Source of the DNA: Paragonimus westermani
Lineage: Eukaryota > Platyhelminthes > Trematoda > Plagiorchiida > Troglotrematidae
Assembly: GCA_008508345.1 (NCBI GenBank)
Contig: QNGE01002994.1
Span: 32,882-96,881 of the forward strand
Direction of reading: 5' to 3'
Length of the DNA: 64,000 nucleotides
The position numbers and the translations under genes are program-made. The notes below the pieces were generated by a model that worked only from the letters and a program-made list of their open reading frames with translations, was not told the origin of the DNA and did not search any database. How positions within the stretch are numbered: the stretch's first letter is position 1; every line of letters starts with the position of its first letter. This document shows, in pieces, positions 39,301-52,300 of the stretch.

Positions 39301-42300
39301 TTTGAATTGTACATAATGCTAGTGTAGTGAGGACAGACGGTCGCACCATACTACTCACACCACTATTCAGTAGCAGCTTGGATCGAAATGATCGCGGGAT
39401 AAATACGGGAGATATATGGGAAGGATCATTGGAGAGCAGCATCACGTGGAATGGCTTTCGCCACATGACGGAACTGAGACTTGGTGTCCAAAGCGACCGG
39501 AGCATCCTCAGACGAGTGTGGCGTGCAAATGAATGTTTCTGTTCATAGTCCCGTTGAGACGCATAAGTCGTGTGTTGGTTTCCCAAATAAACTTCTGTGC
39601 GACCCGCCTTCTGGGACCAGGATACGAGGATGAAGATCCCGTGGCCGCACCCGTTTGAGGACAAGGATGTGCGGAGTTTCCTGGAGGACATCGAAGACGT
39701 GGTGGAGACGATCGGCGTGAACGCGGACCGGGGGAAGCTGGCGACCCTGCGGATGCTGCTCAAGGGCAGGGCGAAGGCGGTGCTGGATTCGGCGCAAAGC
39801 TGAAGTGGGCCGCCGCGAAGGAGGCGCTGATCGCCATTTTCGACAGCCCCGCCGATTGCCAGGAGGAAATGAGGCGGTTCAAGGGCGCCCGGCTTGAACC
39901 AGGAGGCGACGCTCTGGTCTATGCCATGTCCCTGCGGGCAGCGGTGCCAAGATCCCTGCCGTATTTGGACCAGGACTCAGAACAATGCCTGCTGACGGAA
40001 CAGTTCTTGGACGGAATACCACCAATTATTCGGTATCGGCTCAGGGTTGCTCTCATCACACAGCCCATGACGCTGGAACAGTTGGCCGATGCAGCTCGAC
40101 AATTGCTTGCAGAGAATGCCGCGACAGTCAACGAGGTGGAGGCAAACGAACCAAGTGAACTGAATGACCTTTGAAGCGCGGTGGAAAAGTTGACTCAGGA
40201 AGTGGCGACTTTGAAGATGAAAAAGGAGGAGAACCGTGACGATATCTGTTACGGATGTGGAAGGCGAGGACACTGGCGAAGATTTTGCTCACTCGGCAAG
40301 AGAAGGTCGTACTTTAACAAGCGTTTCTTCCATTGTTCTTTGTTCGGAAGGGGGATCCCGTAATAGGAGCGGTTGGTAAGACAGCAGTTCAGGCTAGGTT
40401 AGAAGTCGATGGTAGCTCGGAGTACTGTTTGATTGACAGTGGGGCCACGATTTCGTTGATTGGGCCGAGGTCAGGAAAGATTGTGCAGCCGTGTGCGATG
40501 GTAGTGGGAATGGCCGATGGGTTTACCATCAACGTTGATCGCCTTGCAAAATAGCATGTCCGAATCGTTCGTCATTGCCCCTGACGCACGTCAGACTATT
40601 TTGGGGGCGGATTTTCTTGACCGTGTTGAGGCCTCAATTGATTTGAAGCATGATGCTGCCCACTAATGATCCTTCCCGTATTTATCCCGCGATCATTTCG
40701 ATCCATGCCGCTACTGAACAGTGGTGTAAGTAGTATGGTTCGACCATCTGTCCTCACTACGCTAGGATCTAAGTTATGTGGAGAAAAGTTGCAATCGGAT
40801 TACAATATGCGGTTTGTGAAAGCATATTAAAAGGTGTCACACATTCATTGCTACATATGAAGAGTTTGAGTGTATTACATGTTTCATTATCCAACTGCCT
40901 TGTGATTTGATAATTCTGTATATCAAATTAGTTGTTTCTGCCACTTGTTCTCCCACCACATTGGGGCCTATGCCGGTACTCATACGCACTTTTTCAGGTC
41001 GGTTGAAACTTGAAAGATTATGAGCACACACCGTAATATGGCGGGTGAACTGATCCACATTCATTACCACCGACTTAGTTCGACCCGACCAAACTAATCG
41101 ATTGACATGTGCTAACATTTTCTGAATCATGCATATGATTGGTTGCTTTGTCATACGCTGATGTGTAACAACCAATCGTTTATTGGGGCCGAACGACCAC
41201 TGCTTCCGCGTTGTTTCTTAGTCATGCATGCTCACTTTCACGATTGCGACTGTCAATGCAGCACTTGTTTCTCTAGTGTTGTTTTACCGCACCAGTACAC
41301 GCAACACATCTATTCAACTGATGTCAGTCCAAGCCGGAAGTGAAAATATTTGTTCCCTTTTTGAACAAACACACTACGCTGTTCGCTCCAACCAAATCGT
41401 TGGCGACATCTTGTCAGTATCTTCCCACATCCATGATGTACTATCCAATCACACCTTCTCGTAGCGGTTGTACAACAAAACACTCTGTGAGATGTAGTCA
41501 CGGTACCTAAGGGACAACATTGCTACGATGGGGCGAACATGTAATCGGCCTAAGATACCGCTGCTGAGGCACGTTAGGCCAAGTGATAAGTAAGGACGAC
41601 AAACTGGCGGTATGTTTTGGGTCGGGTAGCTTTGAACTCTCACTGTCCTCAGTGTGCACATGAACATCACCCTACCTTGATACCCAGGTGGTCTGACGTA
41701 AAATTGAGGCAACTGCAACGCCGCCGTCATTCAGAGATGCGACCAGCGTGGCGTTTAATTAAAGCGGACATGAATATTAGACTGAATATTGCATGAGGTG
41801 ACCCTGCTGAAAATTTGCTTTCTGTACAACGACGAACATCTGTTATACGCTGGCTGAGTGTTAGTCATTACCCTAAACGTCAACAATTCTTTGTTTGATT
41901 TGATCGTTTGGATTGCATGAATAACCTGGTACGTCAGTTTGCCATTTGACTTGAAGGAGATCTACAGCCGACTGTTGAAACGGTTACAAACTTAGCCGGT
42001 GACGGCTGCACATGAGTGTGTGCGGGGATCATGTTTTCCACATTAGGAACTGTTTTACAACTCCAAGCGAAAATATCACAATGTGAAGAAAAGCGACGCG
42101 ATTTAGTGCTACATAATGAATGTGGGGAAATGAACAAATTTGTGACCACACAAGCCACTTTTACTGTCATCCTCAAGTAAAAATGTTCATTTTTAGCTGA
42201 CTTTCAACCTGCTGCGTTTGACATAACTAGCTGGTGAATGTACGGTCGACCAACTTATTTAGGAACATGGTTGTATGCAATACACTATCAGCACAGTATG

Positions 42301-43259
42301 ATCAAAGTCTATCTCACTGAGTACATAACAGTTTGGTGCTCATTTCTGCAAGCACACCTTCTCGGGAGTTTTCAGCAGAACCACTCGAGTGAGTGAGTCT
42401 CATTTTCCGAAATTTTTAGTCACCTCACTACTGACTCACTGCTGTTATCGCAAAATCTGTTTCTCCGCTAGCAGGTGAACCTTAAATGTTCTTGTTTTCG
42501 GGAAAACAGATTACTGGGTGATCTACGAAATTCAGCTTTATTACTCGGTAGAAACGTTTGCACGAACTTCACGAAAGTTAGGATTTCATTCAAAGTAATG
42601 TTAATGCAAACAAAGTCTACAAGTGGAATTGAATTTTTAAGAATATTGGTGGAGTCGATATTTGAGTATGATATTTATTTGGGTCCAGATTGTAAGATTT
42701 TCATTGCCAGATGCGATGACGTCATCAGTGTATCGAGGCCTGAGTGCACAGTATTGCGTACTACACACTCGGGCAAGTATACACTGATGATACCACCTAG
42801 TTTGTCAACGAGACATTTACAGTCTAATGGTCAAGCACTGAGCTCCCATTCCCGAGGGATATCGCACTTTTCCGATCAGTTTACACACCGTTAACGGATG
42901 TGGTTTAACATTTATACCATTAGTATTTATATTATCACTTTCAGTGTCAGATATTTCAACAAGCAGAGAATTGAAAAGTTCACTTGCTGGCACTTCATCG
43001 CTGACCTAGGGACACGAAAAGAGGCCAAATTTGTGTTCTCAGCAATATTCGCGAATAACTCACCACATACTGAAGTATTCCGTAGAAGTTTAAGTAGTCA
43101 CACAGACAATCGGTTTACTTAAGAACAAAACCAGGCACGACTTACTTTACTGGGAAGTCACAGTTGGCTATACCGTGGTTACTTTAGGGTTCAGTACGTG
43201 GCGAAATGGTGGGAACTGTGCTGAAGTTTATTAATGACGGGATCTAGGTTACTGGCAGG

Positions 43260-43305
<46 letters not shown>

Positions 43306-46300
43306 CCTTCAGATAGAGAGTGGCCGTTCTACTTGCTAGACCTCGAGAAAAAACGGCTGGACTGCGTTATTTCGGAAATTTTTACGGAAAGAACTTAAGG
43401 AAAAGAGTCAAAGTAAAGATGATTAGTGTTACGATTCAGGAATGCCGGTTACACAAAGATTATTTTTACGGAAAATTGACATAGGTAGTATATGCTCCAA
43501 CAACACCTCAAACGCAAACATGAAAAGAAGCGATCTGATTGGTAAGTAGTGCTCACAGGCGTCTGTGGTTGAATGATTAGTCTTTATGACCTGGTCATGC
43601 TGAAGTAGACTACCGACGCAGTAGTCAGCACCTATGTGAACCGGAGTTCCAACCGATGCCATAGAAGTTTCTCGCACTACGGAGGAGCTTCAAGAAGAAG
43701 GACGTGTGAGTCGGGTGCTTTTTCCAAAGACACTATTTAAAGTGAAATCTGCCTTTCATATGTTTTAGATTTTCATTTCACGACAGTCAAAGGCTGCGGC
43801 TATTGGTCAGCAGGTAGACCGAAAGCACAATGAGTTTCAGAATAGTGTCACTGATTGCCATTCTCGGATGTACATATCAGTGTTCACAGTCAGTGTGTAA
43901 TGAGTGTTAGACTTCAACCATTAAGCTGAGAACGCCATGCTGTTGTTTGCCTCCACGCTAGCTTCCATGCTTCACATACAGATCATACACGGATTTCCAG
44001 AATGTCACTTCAATCTGATCAAGCTCACGCAAGCAAGGCACGGCGTTGTGGGGGATCAAGTGACGTCGATCTGTTCGCTTAACGTCTGTGTATTGGAGAC
44101 GACTAGGGATTTCATAAACCACGCTAAGAACTCAGCTGAAATTTATTCCCTTATTTTACTGTTTCACTTCTTTGTTTTCGTGACGTAGGCAGAACAACGG
44201 TAAACAGCACGAAAAGGTAGCCGAATTTTCTAAAGTCCATTTGGCAGAACACAACGGCTTAGTCGACCAATTTAAACAGGAAGTTATTGAATGCCGAGCG
44301 GAACTGGAGCATGTATCCGACGAAAGAGACCGGCTGCAATTTGAGGTGGACGTGGAAAAACAGGTGAGTCACAAGTGCATTCATGGCCAAGCTAACGACA
44401 CACTGCAACCCCAAAAATCCCGTTGAACACTGTTTTGGTGAAAAGTGCTAAAGCTGAAAAATAGTGTGTCGTAGAACGCAGTTCATCATAGTGATTGGTT
44501 CAAGAAAATCTGCCAAATTTCCATTTCATTTTGCCACCTTTGTTATATGATACTAAATTGTCCCAAAGTATGCATTCTTGTTGTTCTCGTGTATTCCATA
44601 GAAATGTGATTGAAAACCCAAATAATTTATAACGAAACCAAGTTCAGCACTTGTGCGCTTAAATACCTGTCCTTAAAACATGAGTGATAATTTTATGTAG
44701 TTTTGCATTTGTTTCTTCAGGGTTTACAGAAAAGTCGAAGTCACACCCGACCTAGCCAGAAATCCCTTTCAACGATGTTTGACACGCACGACAAATAAGT
44801 GGAACATTTCACTATCTCAAAGAAGGCCAATTTCATTGCAAATATAATTCGTGAACGACTGGTACACACTGTGCTCAGCATCACACAGGATTCACAATCA
44901 CAACAATCAGCCATTGGCCTGTAATCATTACTGCGCCTGTTGAGTCACATGCCAGCGACATCATTCGAGTGGTCGCTGTACGGTGTACCTACTGTACGGA
45001 ATAGTATGGGAGTACACGGTCGAGGGAGACAGGAGCTAGTCCATCTCAAGTGACCGGTCCAGTGTTGATTGTGAGAACTTCATTGGGCTCTACCTCACTC
45101 CATACGTTTTGGTCTTGTTAACGCAACTTAATTTAAGAGTGGTGAATATATTCATTAGAACGTCAGTTCGTTATGATGGAGCTCGTTACAATGAACTTTT
45201 CAGTTAAACTAATATTAGTTTTAGAAGAATGCCTTGGGCAAAACCAAGTCTATCTACCTGTGTTATCACTAATTGTCAATTCCGAGGAACGTAAAAAAAC
45301 ATTTCGTTCAAAGCATTTCAAAATATATGGATGGGGTCCAAATGCAAATATCATTTGTTTTTTTTATATAGAAGAACAGTGAATTGCTGAAGAACTTCGT
45401 GAACTCGCAATCCCAATTAGCCGTGGTCAACAAGATGTTGGATGAAAAACAGGAGGAAGTTTCGTTTCTTAAAACATCTCACCATGCGGTCGGTTGTTAC
45501 CCCATATAATATAACCTATAATTGATAACTTACGTTGAAAATTGTTATGAGCAGCGCCTATCACGAACTCTTGCATGAAGATGCTAAAACTGATGTCGAA
45601 AAGATTAAACTACCGCTTGATGAATTAAAAAAAGAAATGCTGTGATTCTTCGACGTACGATGTCTCGGTCAACAGATCAGACAATTTCTCCCGAACTTAC
45701 AATTTTCAAGCTAACCTGAGTTATCAAAGTTTCACCAGGATAGCTTAAATCTATTGCTGTTTTCACTGAAACAGAAGACCCTATTGGGCCTCCGACAGAG
45801 CCAGTTGTCAGTTGGGAATATCCTTTTGTGTCCAACGCAAAACGTACAGCGCAGCAACCTGTCGTCTTCAGTCTGTGATCCATTGAACTCCGGATTGAGG
45901 ACTCGATGACCACGTTGTTTATAGGTGTTAGGGCTAGCCACCATTTGGTGTGTAGGCCCATTTTCATAAGGCACCTTTTCTAGTGATGTGACAACCCCGG
46001 CAACCATCTTCAACCGGGCTTTAATCGCCACCATCTCCCATGGTACTTATCTTTGCATTGTTCAGCTCATTTGCCCCAAATTGGTTCTGTATTGACCTTG
46101 TTTGCCGCATGAATCTCAATGTCACCCTGCTGTTTTTGTTTTAATTGAATCTAGGTAGGCATTGCACAGTAGTATGTTCATCTAAGCCACGCAGCTGATT
46201 GACATACACGTTTCAGGGGTGAGAAAAAGCTTTTTAGGTCCATATATCTGATCAGTTAAATTCAAACTACCCTCCCGTTTTATTTACGTTTCTCGACAGA

Positions 46301-49300
46301 TTTACTTCTTTTTTCATTTCAGTTAAAGGAAGAACTCGAACAAACACGCTTGTTCAAAGTAAGAATATTTTCTCAGAAAAAAAAAATTGAAACTGATAGG
46401 CAAGATGCAAAATGGCTTCTGTGAATAATAAGCAACCGTAATGTAAAACATCCTTTCCCAGTTACGAATTTGAACAGTGAAATCAGAAGACCGATTTTGC
46501 AAGATGGTAATACCATTTCGTATGTTCTCGTCAGTTGCTTACACATAACAGCGGTGGAAATCAAAAATATTTAAGCGGATTAAGTTCATACATCAAGTCA
46601 ATGTACACACTAGTCTGTTATTGGTCAAAACCATGGCAGACGGAGGTTCAAGGTCAACAGCTTTTGCACACAGAGGACCGGCTTGCTACGCGTGACTAGC
46701 AGCGCTTCGAATGACTTAAGAATGACAGGCTTGTGATGACGCATCATGTTATGTGTCAGCAACTGACGAGAACATACGAAATGGTATTAGCGTCTTGCAA
46801 AACCGGTCTTCTGATTTCACTGTTCAACCGTAGTGTATCAACACAGCATGTCAACCATGTAACCGAAGCGGATTGGTCAACCGTTCGAACGCCTATGCAT
46901 GAGTGGCGCTGTTATACTACCAGCGCGGTTGGCTGCGTTGTTGTGGGGTTAAAAATGTGTCTAGTGAATAAACCTGACTCAAACTCTGGTTTCAAATTAC
47001 CTGTATAAAGAAAACATCAAAGTTTTTATCATATATCCTACGATTTTAAGCTACTGGCGTTATCTTGGATATTACGAACAATGGCCTCTTCCACACAATC
47101 AATAAAATCAGCAAACACTATAAATATACTTTCACAACGACAATAACTTGATCTCTACAGTTAAAATATTTGAAATTTTGGCTGGTTCATGCAATTCATA
47201 CGGTGAACAGATGACAGTGGATTGTTCGAAGATATTTGCAACGGCAAGTTAAAACGACAACAAAAAGTGTATAACTGGTATGGGTTGCAGAGTAACATTT
47301 TCAGACTGGTCGCAGCTATCTAATCAAAAGGTTCTGCAAAGAGATTTCCGATCTCATTTTCAAGAATCAAAGAAGTAGAACGAATAAGAGAGAAACATAG
47401 GGGACACGTTTGCTTCCTTCATGTAACCGCATCAAAATGTGACTAGCCGCAAGTTAGTTGTATACATATAAAGACCTGGGTGACCGTGCTTGATTATAAC
47501 AGCAATTCTGGAGTAGCCAACACTTCACATGAAATTTTCCGTATTTCCTTGCAGACAGAATATGAAGAAATTAAACAGCAATTGGAAGAAGCCATCAAAC
47601 TAGCGAATACTTCAAGCACAGAAGATTCGAGGCTACCGGTCAGTATCAAGTTTGTGTTGATTTCATTTATTTCATGAACGGAACCCTCGAACTTTCGGAA
47701 GTCGGACGGGATAGCAAAGATAATTTCCTCCAGGAGGGCATTCTCCGTCTGAGGGACTTAATGCTTATATGTAAGACATAATTGGTCAATAGAAACAATG
47801 TTCGTGTTATTACGAAATATGTCATATCTGGCATTGGTATGTTCGCCGAACTTTGCATTTGGGTTGCAAACGTTACATCACCAAGCGAGATGACATCGTC
47901 AGTCCGTAAGTGTTTCAGCGTATAGTTCTGAGCGTGGGGTTTGGTGAAGTTTGATGGATGCCTGCCCTCGTATAGCAGAGGGAGTTGATCTACTGACCCG
48001 AATTCTGGTTGGTCTCTTTCCGTCGTATTTGACCTTTGACCTGACTCACTATTGGTTGATTTTTGTTGCACTTAAACTTTGACCCAATGTTCGTTTGGTT
48101 GTTCCCCAGAGTCCTTGAGCTGAAGTCTGATTGGCTTCTCCCTGTGTCGCTACCGCATTTTTACCTAGAATCGGATTGGTTGTGAATTGGCTGGATGTGT
48201 CATCTCTTCGTTTTGGAATTCTGTCCGATTGATTATCCATTGTCCTGTTTCGACTTTGATCTGATCAGTTCAAGTTGCTCCTTTTGGGTTTACCGGCATT
48301 TGGGCTTGATGGTGTATACGTCTCCTCAAATCCTTGGTTTGCATTGGTTCGTAGATTTTGTCTAGCTCGATGTGTTTGTTTATTGACTCGGTTGATGAGT
48401 ACCAAGCTTCGAGAAATTCTCTTGCATGTTTGGTGTTCGCCTGAGTAAGGCTTTCTGCGGTATTCAAGTTGAAGGCGTGTCCAGTTTTATCCCCGTGGGC
48501 GGAAATCAGGGAAAATTGATCGTGCCTGTTGATGGCCAGTTCATGTTCATGTATTCGTGTCGATAATTTCCGTCCGGTTTGGCCGACGTAGTATTGTCCA
48601 CAGTCCTTAAATTGGATTTTGTAAATGACGTTTCCTCTGTCGGCGGGTTTGGGTTGCTCTTTTGGTTTTGATAGTATCCTTCGCAATGTTGCTGTTGGCT
48701 TGTACGCTAGCGTGATATCATGTGTCCTCAGAAGTCTTGTGATCATTTCTGATACAGTTTTGATGTATGGTAGTGCAATTCGTTTTGTTGGTGTTTCGGT
48801 AGAATTGGACTCTCTGTTCTTCTGTAGTAGACTCCGTCTGATGAAATTTCGTGGGTATCCGTTGCGGAGAAATACTCGGTATAAGTAGTTTTTCCGGAGC
48901 TCTGCGGTGCTGCAGTGTGTTTCAGCTCGTTTGAACAGAGTTCCTAAATGTAATAATCAACCGCAAACCTGCTGGAACACTGGAGACCACAGTTTATCGA
49001 AAAGAAACACTGATCAACTCCTCAGTTTTCGCATCAACCACTTAGTCTGCTATAAAAGAAGCTGCATTCGAACTCTGTTCAACGATGAATCTGCATCCGC
49101 ATGATGATTGAATTATCTTAGCTTTCGTCATTTTTTGGTCTCATTTCCCTCCCTCCTGTTTATCGCCAGCTGCACCTCAAGTCAAATGCGTTTTCGTCCT
49201 GATCACAGTTACATAATCACGTATTCACACACCGAAGTCATTGGGTAAGAATGCTTATTATGTGGATTGCTATCTGGATAATTAGTTAAGAGTGAAATGA

Positions 49301-52300
49301 TCACCTTGTCCTCGTAAAGGCAACTGGAACCCACTCAGCTCGTGCATTGTTTACTTACTAATTCTGACACAAGTTTCACTATGGTTAGTGCTTTCGAAAA
49401 CGCTTTCAAGTAAAGTATCCCCATTCTCTTGTTTCCCATCTTACAGTTGTTGATGGAAGCTCTGCAGGCGGATGCCGATGACCGACAGTTGCTACAGGTC
49501 TGTGAGTTTATCGGTCATTCGGCATTCTCTGAATATCTCACTTTACCATACACACCCTCTGAGTAGCAGTATAGAACTTGATAACAACGGCTGATCACAC
49601 AATCTAGACAGTCTATTTTGTTGTTTAAGAAAGTCAAATATTAGGTTAATTTGTTCACCGCTAAGAAACTCCGATTAACGTATCTATTGACAGATTTCTT
49701 CAATCTCTTAAGGGTGACTGGAGATAAAGAAGAAAGTCGTGTCTCCTGTTTTAGCTATCACAAATCTGAAGTACACAAAACAAAACAGAATTCACTGAAG
49801 TTCACTTGGATAAAACTGGTAACTTTCATGAAATCCAAAAAGACGTGAATAGAATTTCATCGTATTACGTAAAAATTCACGGAGTGGTAGCACAAAAACG
49901 TGAAGTGAACCACTCAGTCTTCATTAATTAATCGTCATTACATCGCGCTGATACTAGTACTGCATTACCTTATTTGTTTATTCATTCATCGTTATAGTCA
50001 GTATCCAACCCTATTATCAGGTTACAAACTAAGCACTACTGTGGTTGGCCTGGAATGGGTAGATTGATGGGATCATCCAAATCATTATCGAGTGACAGTC
50101 AAAACGCCAATTGAACAACGGTCTTGACGTGCTCACAGAGTGGCAGGAGCAAAGCAGTATATGAATGCATAATAATAAGCCAAACAGATGAACTTCAACA
50201 TCTTTAAATGTGGCAAGAGTTTAACAACCCAATGATCACAAGTAGACAACATTTACTTTGTAGATTGATTGAAACGCATTGTTAACCTTGACAGAATGAT
50301 TTGAATTCTCCGAGTCTGGTGATACGAAAATGTTGGTTGATTTTTGTTCAACCAGTTTTGAGGAAGATTAAATGGAGGGCTCGTTCAGGTAAGGCTCTGT
50401 CAGTGTGTCCAATAAAATTGGTTCCACAGGACCCAGTAGTTACATGAACAGACATTTTATTTTTCAGGCGTGAACAAAACTGGAGTGGATATTAAATGGA
50501 CGTGTAGTTTCTGTTAGATGTGTCTTACCTCTCTCATGCAGGCGTTGTCTATCTTTATATATAAATCTTTCATGGTAGCCGTTTTTTGTGTGAAAGACGA
50601 TTCGTCGGTAGTAGACTTTTCTGTTCTTGTCCTTGCAGCCTCCCTCTAATCAAACGAAATTTGAACCTACTCTGACCAATCCCCATACTGCAGTCGATTG
50701 CACTGATAGCTTCATAAGCACTACCTTATGCAGAGTTGCCAACTTGCATAAAATCACCCCTTTTCTGCTCACTTCTCTCATGGTTATGGTTTAATCCTCA
50801 TTGTTTTTAATTCAGACAATCCATGGTGAACTGCTTACCGAGCAACAGCAGCTGCGGCAAACACTACTTCAAACACAGAGCCAACTGGAAGAGTTGAAGG
50901 TGATTCGGGAGGAGCGGAATTCTAATATCAAAGATTTACAGGTGCTCATCACTTATTGTACAGTTTTGAAGTCGAAGTTTTCAATAGAACACGACTATCA
51001 CTTTGTAGATGAACGTTGCCTCAGAAGCTAACCCAAATGATTACGCACACATTTTTGCCGTTGTAAAGTGGATACTTATACATCATGGTTTACATCAGAA
51101 TTGTTGTTGTTACATACCTATCGTAGTCTTCATCTAGAAACCCATAGTCTACGATTACATTCTTCCTTGATTATTCTGCTCGCTTGCCCTCTTATCTGGT
51201 TGCTCACCTTGTAAACTTCAAACCTACATACCAGACAATCTTTTCAATGAAATTTTCTATCAGGACCTGATCAGACATATCATAAAAAGACTGGGCAACG
51301 TTGTGACCCAAACAAATAGCTGTTATGTCACAAGGAAAAACCACTGCTTCTCTCAACACTCTTCTCGTAATAATTTCCTAGAGAAATTCCTGCGGATGGT
51401 CCCACCCACCTAATTAGATCGGCTGGCTATTCACATTGATGATTATGCTTCGCCAATGTATTATACACAATATCCTACCACGTATGTGTTCCAAGATGTA
51501 GACACGTTCACATTTTGTTATACATCAGTAATCGAGAAGAGTCCTCGCAAAATATATTGCAGAGGTAGTGACTCCGATGTGTTAGCAAATTATCCACTGC
51601 TAACGACCACGGCAGCGGCTCTTCAGCCTGTTCTCACCAATGAAATGTGATGTCTTCTGTAAGGTACCAGATATATTTCATCAGATTATCCAAGGCTTAT
51701 GGCGAAAACAGTCAACCCGGCTAACCTTTGGGAGTGAGCTCGAACCCAAACCTCTCCCGTAAGTAAAAAGAAGGATATCCGTGTTATCTCAGTGACACAA
51801 AAGCACGTATTCATACAATTGTATGGAAATTACGGCTTGTAACTGACTGTTAGCAATAGGAAACAAACTTTAAAATGATCAGTTTACTTTCGAACAATAA
51901 ACGGGTACAGCTGTTCTTTTAACCTGGTCATGGCTTAAACTTCACGCCGAGTTGATCAGTGGATAGGTTACTTTTTACTAAAGATGTAAGCGCTAGTGAG
52001 GTGATCCAGTTCGTATAACATTTCCTCCCACCATTTCTCATTCTTAAGAAGCCAATTTCTAACGATTAAAGTAGGTCCCATCGCGTTTTCCCTAGTGATC
52101 AGGCAGAACCTTCATCATCGCCTAAGTGTTTCGCGAGTGTAATTCATGTTCTTTGTCTCACTGGTCAAATGGAATTTTTATGAATGAAAGTTTTAACCTA
52201 AGCTGGTTCATGAAACCGGTGGCCTTCGAACCCTCATGTGTTGAATTTATATGCATACAAAACAACATCTACTAAACGACCGAATATGAAAACATTGTCT

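Larger units (their letters stand above)
39323..40761 (+). mobile_element. Gypsy B copy 2, truncated, with inverted LTR end
   Basis: An LTR (39323-39614) lacking its last bases joins directly to the internal region at GACCAGGAT, so the primer-binding site is deleted. Gag, knuckle and protease follow to about 40660. There the sequence jumps to about 107 bp of the LTR start in inverted orientation and ends. CTAG flanks both ends. RT, RNase H and integrase are all absent, so the copy must have been mobilised in trans or deleted later. Confidence 0.82.
47826..48951 (-). mobile_element. Penelope-like element 3' part with GIY-YIG domain
   Basis: From 48951 down, the minus strand encodes [38 protein letters not shown] and the rest of the RT-distal region, then a GIY-YIG endonuclease. 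After the stop comes about 440 bp of noncoding sequence and the type 1 terminal repeat with a hammerhead. This fixes the type 1 hammerhead family as Penelope. The element is 5'-truncated, and its upstream part lies inverted at 48952-49094. Confidence 0.8.

Noticed and set aside
42475..42894. 139-codon plus-strand open frame
   Set aside because: It runs across the inverted pair of decayed hammerheads, has no domain and no splice sites matching the host gene phases.
45559..45644. Possible extra coiled-coil exon ([20 protein letters not shown])
   Set aside because: The peptide looks right, but the acceptor gives the wrong phase and there is no GT donor before the stop. It could be a dead exon.
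45677..46034. Two overlapping minus-strand frames of about 100 codons
   Set aside because: Both lie in a host intron, overlap each other, and match no family I know.
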